Assembly: GCA_037447655.1 (NCBI GenBank)
Contig: JBBHKE010000805.1
Span: 1-64,000 of the forward strand
Source of the DNA: Zygnema cylindricum
Lineage: Eukaryota; Streptophyta; Zygnematophyceae; Zygnematales; Zygnemataceae
Reading direction: 5' to 3'
Length of the DNA stretch: 64,000 nt
Below are positions 42,245 to 51,847 of the stretch, one piece after another. Numbering within the stretch: the stretch's first letter is position 1; every line of letters starts with the position of its first letter. The notes under the pieces were generated by a model, which had not been told where the DNA came from, did no database searches, and saw nothing but the letters and a program-made list of their open reading frames with translations. Both the position numbers and the translations under genes were made by a program.

Positions 42245-43432
42245 TTGGAAGATAGGGGAGCTGAAAATCTCCATAAACGAAACCCAAGGATGCCTTCCAT
42301 ACCGGCGTCCGATTTTGAAGGGGGAAGAAGAAGTAGTAAAAGACTTCAAGAAAGACAAGTTAATAACCAACTCATAAATATGTCTCACCCGAATGAACCT
42401 CAGACATACTTAGAGGCCATAAACACCCCAAAAAGTAACCGGTGGATCACAACTATAAATGAAAAAATGACCTCTATCATGGAAGCCAATACATGGGAGT
42501 TGGTAGATTGTCCACCGGACCGAAAACCGATTGGATGTAAGTGGGTTTTTAAACTTAAATTAAACCCGAATAATACCATTAAGAGGTACAAAGCTAGGTT
42601 AGTTGCAAAAGGATATACTCAGAAAGAGGGGATAGATTACAAAGAAACCTTTGCACCTGTAGTCAGATTTCCTTCTATAAGAATCCTTTTAAGTATAGTC
42701 GCAGCAGAGGATATGGAAATACACCAGATGGATATTAAAACAGCCTTTTTGCACGGAGAGTTGGAAGAAGAAATTTACATGAGGCAACCGGAAGGATTCG
42801 TGGAAAGTGGGGAAGAAAACAAAGTTTGCAAACTGATAAAATCACTCTATGGGCTTAAGCAAGCCCTGCGACAGTGGAATATAAAGCTCGACAAATTTAT
42901 GACTCGTTTAGGGTATATCAGAATTAGTTCAGATCACTCCATATATTTAATTGAGGATGAGGATGGAGTGATGTTTATTGCTATTTATGTGGATGATTTG
43001 TTGGTCTTAAGCAAGTCCTTAGATAAAATTAACAAACTAAAACGCGATCTTAGAAGCCGCTTTGACATGAAAGATCTCGGCGAAGCAAAGTACATTTTGG
43101 AAATTCAAATGGAGAGAGATAGAGGGAATATGATTATAAGACTCACCCATAAAGAAGCAATTGGTAATATGCTCAAAAAAAATCAAATGGAGAAAGCAAA
43201 CGGATGTACTACTCCCATGGATTTGAACAAAGTGTTTGAGGGGAGTGAAGAGAGAGCAATATTGACTTTTAATGATGAGATGGATGAGATAGAAAGAAAA
43301 TTTATGGAAAATATCCCTTATCGGCAGATTGTAGGCAGTTTAATCTATTTTATGAACTGTACCCATCCGGATATAGCCGCAGCTCTAGGTGTCCTTAGTA
43401 GAAGTCTAATTGAACCAAGAAAAAGAGACTAG
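42245..43432 (+). CDS. Copia reverse transcriptase, 395-aa open frame (K5)
   Basis: Open from the linker ([20 protein letters not shown]) through the [26 protein letters not shown] with the first catalytic Asp, [12 protein letters not shown], and [10 protein letters not shown] at residues 248-257 with both catalytic Asp. It ends at TAG 43430-43432 where K6 has TGG (52109-52111). RT motifs look intact; context is otherwise dead. Confidence 0.88.
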   Translation: MEDRGAENLHKRNPRMPSIPASDFEGGRRSSKRLQERQVNNQLINMSHPNEPQTYLEAINTPKSNRWITTINEKMTSIMEANTWELVDCPPDRKPIGCKWVFKLKLNPNNTIKRYKARLVAKGYTQKEGIDYKETFAPVVRFPSIRILLSIVAAEDMEIHQMDIKTAFLHGELEEEIYMRQPEGFVESGEENKVCKLIKSLYGLKQALRQWNIKLDKFMTRLGYIRISSDHSIYLIEDEDGVMFIAIYVDDLLVLSKSLDKINKLKRDLRSRFDMKDLGEAKYILEIQMERDRGNMIIRLTHKEAIGNMLKKNQMEKANGCTTPMDLNKVFEGSEERAILTFNDEMDEIERKFMENIPYRQIVGSLIYFMNCTHPDIAAALGVLSRSLIEPRKRD

Positions 43433-43987
43433 GAGGCTGCCAAAAAGGTGATGAGGTATCTGGTAGGGACAAGGGAATTGTGGTTGCATTTGTGAGGAGA
43501 GCACACTCACATCACCACGTGGAGTGATGCCAGTTATGAAGATGTGTCTTTAAGGCGGTGTACAACTGGATATGTGTTGCAAATTGGATCCGGTGCATGT
43601 TGTTGGAGTAGCAAGCAACAAAAAGTAGTTGCTCAGTCCACTATGGAGGTTGAATACATGGCTTTTTCTGCTGCAACCAAAGAATTAATGTGGGTTAAAT
43701 CTCTCTTTGAAAAACTTGGGTTCATGAAGTTTGGAACTCAAAATGTTTTTTGTGATAATCAAGCTTCTATCTCTATTGCAGCTAATCCGAAACATCGCTT
43801 CAAAGCTAAACATATGGATATAACACTAAGCTTTGTAAGAGAGAAGGTATAAAATAAAATAATTAAATTGGTTGATAAAAATGATAAAGAAATGATTGCA
43901 GACATGATGACAAAACCCATGCCTTCCCCTAAGTTGACTTTTTGCAGAGAAAACTGTGGATTAAATTTAAAAAGGGACTAAGAATTA
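43433..43987 (+). pseudogene. Copia RNase H (K5)
   Basis: TTWSDASYED, then frame 43544-43852: SLRRCTTGYVLQIGSGACCWS, MEVEYMAFSAATKELMW, FCDNQASISIAANPKH. Stops near 43493 (TGA, where K6 has GGA) and 43850. The C-terminal DMMTKPMPSP region follows to 43940. Confidence 0.8.
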
Positions 43988-43994
43988 ATGGGAG

Positions 43995-44881
43995 TGTTGA
44001 AAAGAGGTAATTAATAGTTCACTTCTCTAATTTATTTCCACTTTAAAGAGAGAGAGTGAGGATCAAAGGCACGCCATGGCTGCCGCGATATTTAGAAAGT
44101 GGTAGAGTTAGAAGTAGAGGATATTTAACCAAAATGGTGCCTATGTCCAGATTTGAACCTGGGTCTGCAGACCTCTATATAGTCCTACGCTTAACCACTA
44201 AGCCAGTTTCAGAACAATACACGTGACAGGTTTCAAAGATATATAAACATTAACGCAACAGCTAATAAACACCAAACTAACAAAGATGGACAATTCATGC
44301 ATGTACGCGAATCTGAACCGTGTAAAATATTTTTTCATCAGACGGTCGGCATTAGAGCCGCCACGCTAAGTGAGATTTTGGCGACATACGGAGATAGCGT
44401 CATGCGATGCCACGTGGCGCCACATTATTTGATAGTGGAGAAGATGGGAGGAGGAACCATGGCTTCCGATTTGACAGGTGTCACCTTGTAGACCTTGTCG
44501 TACAATGGTCGTACAATAAGTACATCTCCCATTGTACTTTCTTGTACTATATAATGTTCCTATTGGACTAGGGTTTAGTAGTAGGTAGTCGTGAGTAGGC
44601 AGACGAAGAATTAGTGATACTTAGGGACCTCTCTCTAAGAGAGCTTGTAACTATAAAGGTGATCTTTGACCAGCCATAACTTACTGCACAGGGGAGCAAA
44701 TTCAGTGATTATTTTTGCGTTTGACACAGGGGAGTCTTGTCCTCACAAGGGTGAGAGTGGTCAGAATATTTGTGTGCCTGGGCGGCACTTATTTATCGGG
44801 AAAGTAGAAGGGGAAAATATCATTCTAGAGGCTTTTTATAGGCTGCTCAATCTCTGGGTAAATAGTGACCACAGAATTGCA
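43995..44881 (+). repeat. 3' LTR of copia K5
   Basis: 887 bp, start TGTTGAAAAGAGGTAATTAATAG, end GAATTGCA. Followed by AGACG and resumed K4 5' LTR. Confidence 0.9.
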
Positions 44882-45305
44882 AGACGAACGAGTGGAAAAG
44901 TGACACGCGTCCACTCAGTAGCCTTGACCTACACCGGTCGTACAGAAAGGACATCGACCGTAGTACCTTTTCTGTACTTTACTAGTATATAATTGGTTCC
45001 TACTTCAGTAGATAGGGGTTGTGAGAGAGGTTTAGGACTTAGGAAATCTTGGTAGGTAGTCACCTCTCTCTTAAGAGAACTTTGTATAAATTGGCATTTT
45101 TGCCGGCTAATAACTCATCGGTTGGTTGGCCGTTTTCAGTGATTCTTTTTGCTACAGACTCAAACGGGTCCACGCTGCAAAGGAGTGTAGTCAAACTGTC
45201 ATTTTGCGTTCTTGGACAGCAGTGGTTGTGGCTTGAAGTGGGCTAGTTAAATACTATCTAGAGGCTTCCTGTATTCTCTGGTCCAAATGACGACACAGAA
45301 TTGCA
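44882..45305 (+). repeat. 5' LTR of copia K4, second part
   Basis: Begins with the 5-base duplication AGACG and then matches 56427-56845. Contains TACACCGGTCGTACAGAAAGG and TACCTTTTCTGTAC (GTAC palindrome), CACCTCTCTCTTAAGAGAAC, TATAAATT and the LTR end GAATTGCA. Confidence 0.88.
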
Positions 45306-45320
45306 GGTTATAGGCCCACC
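45306..45320 (+). other. Primer-binding site, copia K4
   Basis: GGTTATAGGCCCACC, one base different from the K1/K5/K6 site, directly after the LTR. Confidence 0.8.
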
Positions 45321-46439
45321 CTCTAGGGTGCCCACTTTAAATGGATCTGGGTTCATCTATTGGGAAGCCATGATGATGGAATCTTTGTGCAAAAAACGAT
45401 GCTGGGGAATCGTCAGTGGACAAGTGAAACTTCCACCTTCGGGAACTCCACCGCTTCGAGGAGTAAGGTTCCCTACAGCAACGGCTGCCTCAGCGGAGGA
45501 GGCAGATGATGGGCACAGCAGTGTGTCCGAAAAGAGGAAAGGGAAGGAGACACCCCTTTCTCTTATTGCCACAGTACCGGGAGCGGCGACCATGAAGACC
45601 GCGAAGAACGATACTCAAATGTGGGAGGATGTAAACATGGTTGCCAATAACTTCATTCTGAGGCACCTCACTCAAGCTTTGGCCACCCCTCATCTTCACA
45701 TTTACAAGGCTGAGGAAATGTGGTTGAGTTTGGTGGAGAATTATAGAGCTAGAACTATTCAAGAGCTCCAGTTGGCTGAGCAAAAGCAAGTGAGTTACAC
45801 TTACATAGGAGGAAAGATGTTAGATTACTGTAATGATCTTTCTTATTTATATATGGAGATGGAAAGTGTCGGGTGGACAGTTACAATGAAAATGAAAGTT
45901 AACACCCTTATCATAAAGTTACAAGATGAGTACGTGAACATAGTGTACCGAGTACAATAAATGCTTGATAGTTCATGGAAATGGAACACAGTGGTTAGGA
46001 TGATACTTCTGTAGGAAAATACCATGGAGATTAGGAGAGGAGGAAAAAGCATTCAAGGTCTATCAGCAGGAGGGGATCGATGGGGGAAGGACATAAAGAA
46101 AGCGTACAAAGGGGAAAGAGATCATTCATGAGGACCGAGGCCCCCAAAGGGCCTTTGTCATTTTTGCAAAATTTTGCAACACTTCATCGCAGATTGTGTC
46201 AAGCTGTCCGAGCTGAGGCTCCAAGAGTACTGTGGAGGGGGTTCTTCCGGAGGGAAGAAAAAGACACTTGTGGTAATAAAAGTGACAAGAGAAACGGAGG
46301 ATGAGTCTTCTGACGAGGATGGGGAGCTTCTTCTTGATAAGAGTTTGGAGGAAAAGGAGATCCCTCGAAGACAGAAGTTTGCCCTTCGAGGATTTCGAAA
46401 GCTCCACAGGAAGTATGGATCATCTACTCATGTGCATTC
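45306..46439 (+). pseudogene. Copia Gag and zinc-knuckle region (K4)
   Basis: Frame to 45960 carries GPPSRVPTLNGSGFIYWEAMMMESL, VANNFILRHLTQALATPHL and the Gag core TYIGGKMLDYCNDLSYLYMEME. The LTR-borne ATG seen in K5 and K6 is mutated (AAATGACGACACAGAA), putting ATG out of frame. A stop at 45958 and shifts follow. The knuckle region near 46150-46200 has lost part of its CCHC. Near 46418 the protease reads WIIYSCAFMHMC in place of WIIDSGASMHMC, so the catalytic Asp is gone. Confidence 0.75.
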
Positions 46440-47353
46440 ATGCATATGTGTCGTGATGAGGAACTTTTCACTAAGCTAAGAAAGATCCCTACTGTAGAGA
46501 TAGAGTATGGGGATAGGAGAGTGGTTACTACAGATCTAGTGGGGTCAATAAATCTGAAAGTCTTAGTGGAGGGTAAAACTTCTATTCATACATTCTCAGA
46601 TGTACTCTACATTCCTCAGCTGAGTAAAAATTTTATCTCTACTTTTGTGTTAGATGACAAAGAGTTGAATACCTTCACTATAAAAAGAGATTTTACAGCT
46701 AAGTATTGGGGTGAATTTTACTTCACGACAGATAAGGGTAGCCAAGGAATGTTTAGGCTTAACATGAGTAATGAAAAGAAGAATGCTTACTATGTTGGTG
46801 TTCCTAAGGAGATGATTTGGCAAAAGCGGTTGGGGCATGTTCATTTTGATAGGTTGAGGGAAATGAAAAAGCTTGGAGTAGTAGAAGGCATTCAGTTTGG
46901 GGATAATGAAATGATGGATGATTCTAGTGGCTGTGCTCAAAGTAAGGCTCACAGACTTTCCTTTCCCAAAGCCGCCATATGTAGAGGTGAAAAAGTATTA
47001 GACTTGGTCCACACAGATATTTGGGGACCTGCAAAAGTACCTTTGGTTGGAGGAAAAAGGTTTATGATGACACAAACTGATGACTTGTCTAGATACTCTA
47101 GAGTCTACTTTCCAAAAACAAAGTCTGAAGCATCAACTTACTTCAAAGAATATAAAGCCTGGAGTGAGAAGTTGCATGAAACCCCCATTAAGAGGATAAG
47201 GAGTGATAATGGGGGGGAATATACCTCTTACCAATTTGAGGAATATCTGAGAGATGAGGGAGTGCAGCACCGAAAAACTGTACCATATAACCTGGAACAA
47301 AATGGGGTAGCTGAGAGGTTGAATCGAACACTAGGAGATAGTGCATGCTGTAT
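46440..47353 (+). CDS. Copia protease tail and integrase (K4), cut by K6
   Basis: A 309-residue frame, mostly intact. RLGHVHFDRLREMKKLG and CSGCAQSKAHRLSFPKA are the zinc domain. Core residues: Asp in LVHTDIWGPAK, Asp in RSDNGGEYTS, Glu in GVAERLNRTLG. The frame breaks 3 residues after the TSD because K6 inserted; the integrase continues at 53564. The three catalytic acids are present, so this integrase was functional-looking when K6 landed. Confidence 0.88.
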
Positions 47354-47493
47354 TGTTGAAAAGAAGTAATTAATAGTTCACTTCCCTATTTTATTTTCGC
47401 TTTAAAGAAAGAGAGTGAGGACCAAAGGCGCGCCATGGCTGCCGCCATATTTAGAAAGTGGCAGTTTTTGAAGTAATGGGTATTTTGCTAAAA

Positions 47494-47577
47494 TGATGCC
47501 TAGGTCTAGATTTGAACCTGAGACCTCTAGATTCCCTATAGCTTAACGCCTTAACCATTAAGGCATTACGAAACGAT
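47494..47577 (-). other. Antisense tRNA-like segment in K6 LTR
   Basis: Minus strand: GCCTT-AATGGTT-AAGGC (D-arm/A-box-like, close to the GTGGTTAAGG of tRNA-Ser/Leu) and TCAGGTTCAAATCTAGA (B-box-like). Flanks ATGCCT and AGGCAT could pair like an acceptor stem. The 3' LTR has the same at about 52815-52890. Confidence 0.5.
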
Positions 47578-47856
47578 ATACGTGACGGGTTTCATAAATA
47601 TATAAACATTAACGAAACAGCTAATTAACAGCAGACTAACCAAAAGGAGCAATTTCTGCATGTACGCGAATCTGAACCGTGTAAAATATGTTTTGATCGG
47701 ACGGCCGGCATTATAGCCGCCACGCGAAGTAAGCTTTTTGGCGGCATACGGAGATAGCGTCACGCGGTGCCACGTGGCGCCACATTATTTGATACCGAAG
47801 AAGATGGGAGGAGGAACCATGGCTTCCAATTTGACAGGTGTCACCTTGTAGATCTT

Positions 47857-47907
47857 GTCGTACAATGGTCGTACAATAAGTACATCGCCCATTGTACCTT
47901 CTTGTAC
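47857..47907. promoter_or_regulatory. GTAC palindrome in K6 LTR
   Basis: CGTACAATAAGTACA (47870-47884) and TGTACCTTCTTGTAC (47893-47907) form an inverted repeat, preceded by another CGTACAATGG. GTAC is the core bound by plant SBP-box factors; binding here is inference. The same arrangement occurs in the other copia LTRs. Confidence 0.5.
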
Positions 47908-47989
47908 TATATAGTGTTCCTATTGGACTAGGGTTTAGTAGTAGGTATTCGTGAGTAGGCAGACCAAGACTTAGTAATAATTAGGTACC

Positions 47990-48033
47990 TCTCTCTCTAA
48001 GAGAGGTTGTAACTATAAAGGTCATCTTTGACC
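47990..48033 (+). promoter_or_regulatory. Core promoter block of K6 LTR: hairpin, TATAAA, inverted W-box
   Basis: CTCTCTCTAAGAGAG can fold as a short hairpin, followed by TATAAA (48014-48019) and GGTCATCTTTGACC (48020-48033), which carries a W-box core TTGACC and a near-mirrored GGTCAT. The block is conserved in the other LTRs. Transcription start is inferred to lie just downstream. Confidence 0.45.
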
Positions 48034-48223
48034 AGCCATAACTTACTGCTCGGGTGAGCAAATTCAGTGATTCTTTTTGCGTTTGACTCAGGGGAGTCTT
48101 GTCCTCACAAGGGTGAGAGTGGTCAAAATATTTGTGTGCCTGGGCGGCGCGTATTCAGCGGGAAAGTAGAAGGGGCAAATATTATCCTAGAGGCTTTACA
48201 TAGGCTGCTCATTCTGTGGGTCA

Positions 48224-48475
48224 ATGGAGACCACAGAATTTCAGGTTATGGGCCCACCCTCTAGGGTGCCCATATTTGATGGATCACACTTTCTTTATTG
48301 GGAAATGATGATGGAGGGAGAACTATTTGAGAAGCATCTATGGGGCATAGTGTCTAGACAAATTCGATGCCCACCTCCACCTGGGTTTGGAGGGACACGT
48401 TTTTCTGGCACCTCCGCCTCTACAGTTGGTAGAACAGCTACCACCATCACCGAGGATAAAGATGAGGAAGGATAG
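48224..48475 (+). pseudogene. Copia Gag start (K6)
   Basis: ATG 48224, 20 bases inside the LTR, gives METTEFQVMGPPSRVPIFDG. The frame stops at TAG 48473-48475, two residues after KDEEG; the same frame resumes immediately (48485). Confidence 0.82.
48244..48258 (+). other. Primer-binding site, copia K6
   Basis: GGTTATGGGCCCACC directly after the LTR. It doubles as codons for part of VMGPP in Gag. Confidence 0.87.
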
Positions 48476-48484
48476 GAGATTGTC

Positions 48485-49144
48485 ATGGAAGGAGAAAAGG
48501 GAGGAGTTGCAACTCAAGTGACACCATTGTCGAAGGCGATACCGGCAGCAGCACCACCAAAAACGGCGACAAGGGTTCAGACCGAAAGATCGGAGTATGA
48601 AAAGTGGAACTACAAAGACAAGGTTGCTAAGCTCTTAATTCTTAAAAGTGTAACAAAGGGCATTGCCATTCCCCTTATGCATGTCAAATCTTCATCTCAG
48701 ATTTGGATATCACTAGTTAACAAATATAAGAGTGGATCATTGCAGCAACAACAGTTGGCAAAAAATAAGATTGCAGCTTATACTTATAAGGGTGGAAGTA
48801 TGAATAATTATTGTAATGATTTAGGAGCATTATTTGGAGAGTTAGAGAGTGCAAGTAACTCCTGGTCCGAGAGACAAAGAGTGAACACATTAATGATGAA
48901 ACTACCTGAAGAGTATGAGAATATCATTAACCGATTGCTGGACATAGGAGATAGCAATTGGAATTGGGATGACACTGTGGGAATGATTTTAGTGAAAGAA
49001 AACACCATAGAGCTTAGGAGAGGGAGTCCAAGTGTTCAAACATTGTCTGCAAGAGCTGATTGGCGGAAGCGTGATGAGGAGAGAGGGAAAGATCCCTATC
49101 GAAACTTTGGTGGAAGAGGACAAGGAGGGTGGCAGATTTTATAG
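48485..49144 (+). CDS. Copia Gag core (K6)
   Basis: 219 residues: RSEYEKWNYKDKVAKLLILK, SSQIWISLVNKYKSGSLQQQ, MNNYCNDLGALFGELESA, VGMILVKENTIELRRG. A one-base change near 49128 ends it early in a Gly-rich segment. Confidence 0.82.
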   Translation: MEGEKGGVATQVTPLSKAIPAAAPPKTATRVQTERSEYEKWNYKDKVAKLLILKSVTKGIAIPLMHVKSSSQIWISLVNKYKSGSLQQQQLAKNKIAAYTYKGGSMNNYCNDLGALFGELESASNSWSERQRVNTLMMKLPEEYENIINRLLDIGDSNWNWDDTVGMILVKENTIELRRGSPSVQTLSARADWRKRDEERGKDPYRNFGGRGQGGWQIL

Positions 49145-49312
49145 ACAGGGGAGAGGAACTTCTCGCGGAGGATTATGTCACTTCTGCAAGAAACCGGGAC
49201 ACTATATGGCAGATTGTGTCAAACTTGCAGATCTTCGACTGAAAGATGGTCAAGGAACCTCAAGGGATGGAGGAAAGAAAAAGGCTTTCGTGTTTAAGTT
49301 CATGATGAAGAA
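49145..49312 (+). pseudogene. Copia zinc knuckle, frameshifted (K6)
   Basis: In the frame 49032-49457 the knuckle CHFCKKPGHYMADC is intact, followed by LADLRLKDGQGTS. A second shift near 49285 separates it from the protease frame. Residues after about 49290 in this frame are out of frame and not real. Confidence 0.8.
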
Positions 49313-50200
49313 GTGGAAGGAAAAACTGAACCTGAAGAGGAGCTTGAGGAGCTTCTTCTTAATCCGAAAAACACTGAAAAGCATGTCGACATTCCACGGA
49401 GACAAAAGTGTGCTTTCGGAGGTAAGAGGGATCCACCCGAGGATGGGTGGATCATAGACTCAGGGGCTTCAATGCATATGTGCAAAGATAAGCGGTGGTT
49501 CACTAAACTGAGAAAGATCCCAACAGTTGAGATAGAGTACGGAGATGGTAGAGTAGAAACCACAAGTCTTGTTGGAACTGTTCACTTGAAGGTTCTAGTT
49601 GATGGAAATGCCTCAATTGTAACACTCTCAGACGTTCTTTACATTCCACAGCTTAGCAAGAACCTAGTCTCAATAGTTGTCCTAGATGAAAAAGAGTTTG
49701 AAACAGGAACTAAGAAAGGAATCTTCACAGCAAGCTTTGATAATGAGGTTTATTTCATAGCTGAGAAGGGCAGTCAAGGAATGTTCAGAATTGTGGTTTG
49801 CAATGAAAAGAGTGTGCTCTACTCGTGTGCAAGTGAGATGATGCTTTGGCATAAAAGGTTAGGGCATGTGCATCTAGATAGATTAAAGAAAATGAAGAAA
49901 AAGGGAATAGTGGAGGGTATTACTTTTGAGGATGATGAGACCTTTGATGATTGTAGTGGATGTGCCCAAGGGAAGATTCATAGACTTCAATTTCCAAAGG
50001 CAACCACATTTAGGAGAGAGAAAGTATTAGATCTAGTTCACACTGATGTTTGGGGACCTGCTAGGTATGCTTCACATGGCGGGAAGAGATGGATGTTAAC
50101 CATCACAAATGATTGGTCTAGATACACGAAGGTATACTTTCTCAGACATAAGTCAGAGGTATTAAGATGTTTCAAAGAGTATAAAGTATGGAGTGAATAA
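49313..50200 (+). CDS. Copia protease and integrase (K6)
   Basis: 295 residues: acidic linker, protease WIIDSGASMHMCKD, GAG-pre-integrase WHKRLGHVHLDRLKKM, zinc domain CSGCAQGKIHRLQFPK, and the first catalytic Asp in LVHTDVWGPARY. It ends with a TAA at 50198-50200; the second Asp (SDNGKEY) and Glu (VAERVNRT) follow in the same frame beyond the stop. Confidence 0.88.
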   Translation: MEGKTEPEEELEELLLNPKNTEKHVDIPRRQKCAFGGKRDPPEDGWIIDSGASMHMCKDKRWFTKLRKIPTVEIEYGDGRVETTSLVGTVHLKVLVDGNASIVTLSDVLYIPQLSKNLVSIVVLDEKEFETGTKKGIFTASFDNEVYFIAEKGSQGMFRIVVCNEKSVLYSCASEMMLWHKRLGHVHLDRLKKMKKKGIVEGITFEDDETFDDCSGCAQGKIHRLQFPKATTFRREKVLDLVHTDVWGPARYASHGGKRWMLTITNDWSRYTKVYFLRHKSEVLRCFKEYKVWSE

Positions 50201-50347
50201 CTACACGAAGCCTCAATAAAAGAGATAAGAAGTGATAATGGGAAAGAATACACCTCAAGGGAATTTGAAGAATATCTTAAAGAAGAAGGAATTCATCATG
50301 AGAAAATTGTTCCCTATAATCCGGAACAAAATGGAGTAGCAGAAAGA

Positions 50348-51829
50348 GTGAATAGAACTTTAGGAGATATGTCCAGAAGTATGTTAACTGATAAGAGGAT
50401 AGGGTTGCAGTTTTGGGCAGAGTCTATGAACTATGCAAATTTCATCAAAAATAGAGTCCTAACTTCAGCAAATAAAGAGGAAACTCCGTATGAGAGGTGG
50501 ACAGGAAGAAAGCCTGATTTGTCTAGTTTGAGAGTGTTCGGAAGTCAAGTTTACAGTTTGGATTCCGATAAGACTAAATGGAAGTTAGAGGGGAGAGGGA
50601 AGCCAGGATATCTTGTAGGATATGATGAGAGCACAAAAGGATACCGAGTGTATGACTTAAAAAAGAGAGATATAATTCTGGTAAAACACATAGTGGTGAT
50701 GAATGATGAGAAGTCCATTGATCCATTCAAATATAATAGGGAAGTCAAAATCATATTTGAAATGGATCAGTTTTCTGACTTTGACTTTGAAAATGAAGAG
50801 AAGGAAGAGGGAGAAAAAGAAAAATCTGTAGATCTACCAAAGGAGAAGGAGGAAAGGACAACACCCGAAGCAACGCCAGAATACGAAGTGGAAACCGATG
50901 AGGAACTTGATGAGACACCGGAATTGGAAGAGAGGGGAGCTGAAAATCTTCCTAAACGAAACCCAAGGATGCCTTCTATACCGGCTTCCGATTTTGTAGG
51001 GGGAAGAAGAAGTAGTAAACGACTTCAAGAAAGACAAGTTAATAACCAACTCATAAATATGTCTCACCCGAATGGACCTCAGACATACTTAGAGGCCATA
51101 AACACCCCAAAAAGTAGCCAGTGGATCACAGCTATAAATGAAGAAATGGCCTCTATCATGGAAGCCAATACATGGGAGTTGGTAGATTGTCCACCGGACC
51201 GAAAACCGATCGGATGTAAGTGGGTGTTTAAACTTAAATTAAACCCGGATAAAACCATTGAGAGGTACAAAGCTAGGTTAGTTGCAAAAGGTTATACACA
51301 GAAAGAGGGGATAGACTACGAAGAAACCTTTGCACCTGTAGTCAGATTTCCTTCTATAAGAATCCTTTTAAGTATAGCCGCAGTGGAGGATATGGAAATC
51401 CACCAGATGGATATTAAAACTGCCTTTTTGCATGGAGAGTTGGAAGAAGAAATTTACATGAGGCAACCGGAAGGATTCGTGGAAAGTGGGGAAGAAAACA
51501 AAGTTTGCAAACTGATAAAATCACTCTATGGGCTTAAGCAAGCCCCGCGACAGTGGAATATAAAGCTCGACGAATTTATGACCGGTTTGGGGTATATCAG
51601 AATTAGTTCAGATCACTCTATATATTTATTTGAGGATGAGAATGGAGTGATATTTATTGCTATTTATGTGGATGATTTGTTGGTCTTAAGCAAGTCCTTA
51701 GATAAAGTTAACAAACTAAAACAGGATCTTAGAAGCAGTTTTGATATGAAAGATCTTGGCGAAGCAAAGTACATTTTGGGAATTCAGATGAAGAGAGATA
51801 GAGGGAATAGAATTATAAGACTCACTTAA
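50348..51829 (+). CDS. Copia integrase C-terminus and reverse transcriptase, 493 aa (K6)
   Basis: Longest frame in the window. Residues 1-125: integrase C-terminus ([20 protein letters not shown]). ~130-260: acidic linker. RT from ~270: [14 protein letters not shown], first catalytic Asp at residue 355 in [26 protein letters not shown] at 440-443, [16 protein letters not shown]. All three RT aspartates are present. The shown Met is a few residues after the integrase catalytic Glu. A TAA (51827-51829) separates it from RNase H in the same frame. Confidence 0.92.
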   Translation: MNRTLGDMSRSMLTDKRIGLQFWAESMNYANFIKNRVLTSANKEETPYERWTGRKPDLSSLRVFGSQVYSLDSDKTKWKLEGRGKPGYLVGYDESTKGYRVYDLKKRDIILVKHIVVMNDEKSIDPFKYNREVKIIFEMDQFSDFDFENEEKEEGEKEKSVDLPKEKEERTTPEATPEYEVETDEELDETPELEERGAENLPKRNPRMPSIPASDFVGGRRSSKRLQERQVNNQLINMSHPNGPQTYLEAINTPKSSQWITAINEEMASIMEANTWELVDCPPDRKPIGCKWVFKLKLNPDKTIERYKARLVAKGYTQKEGIDYEETFAPVVRFPSIRILLSIAAVEDMEIHQMDIKTAFLHGELEEEIYMRQPEGFVESGEENKVCKLIKSLYGLKQAPRQWNIKLDEFMTGLGYIRISSDHSIYLFEDENGVIFIAIYVDDLLVLSKSLDKVNKLKQDLRSSFDMKDLGEAKYILGIQMKRDRGNRIIRLT

Positions 51830-51847
51830 AAAGAAGCAATCGGTAAT

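Larger units (their letters stand above)
38674..44881 (+). mobile_element. Full-length copia element K5, inserted in K4 5' LTR
   Basis: 6,208 bp. LTRs 38674-39559 (886 bp) and 43995-44881 (887 bp), starting TGTTGAAAAGAGG and ending GAATTGCA. Target duplication ATACG (38669-38673) and AGACG (44882-44886), one change. Same family as K6 but with many more stops. Confidence 0.9.
47354..48243 (+). repeat. 5' LTR of copia K6
   Basis: Starts TGTTGAAAAGAAG, ends GAATTTCA. Contains, in order, tRNA-like segment (antisense, 47494-47577), G-box GGTGCCACGTGGCGCCAC (about 47767), GTAC palindrome, hairpin, TATAAA, inverted W-box and the Gag ATG (48224). Confidence 0.93.

Noticed and set aside
47494-47577. 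A genuine tRNA gene in the LTR
   Set aside because: A and B boxes are recognisable, but no full cloverleaf with a clear anticodon arm was established, and copies vary too much; kept as tRNA-like only.
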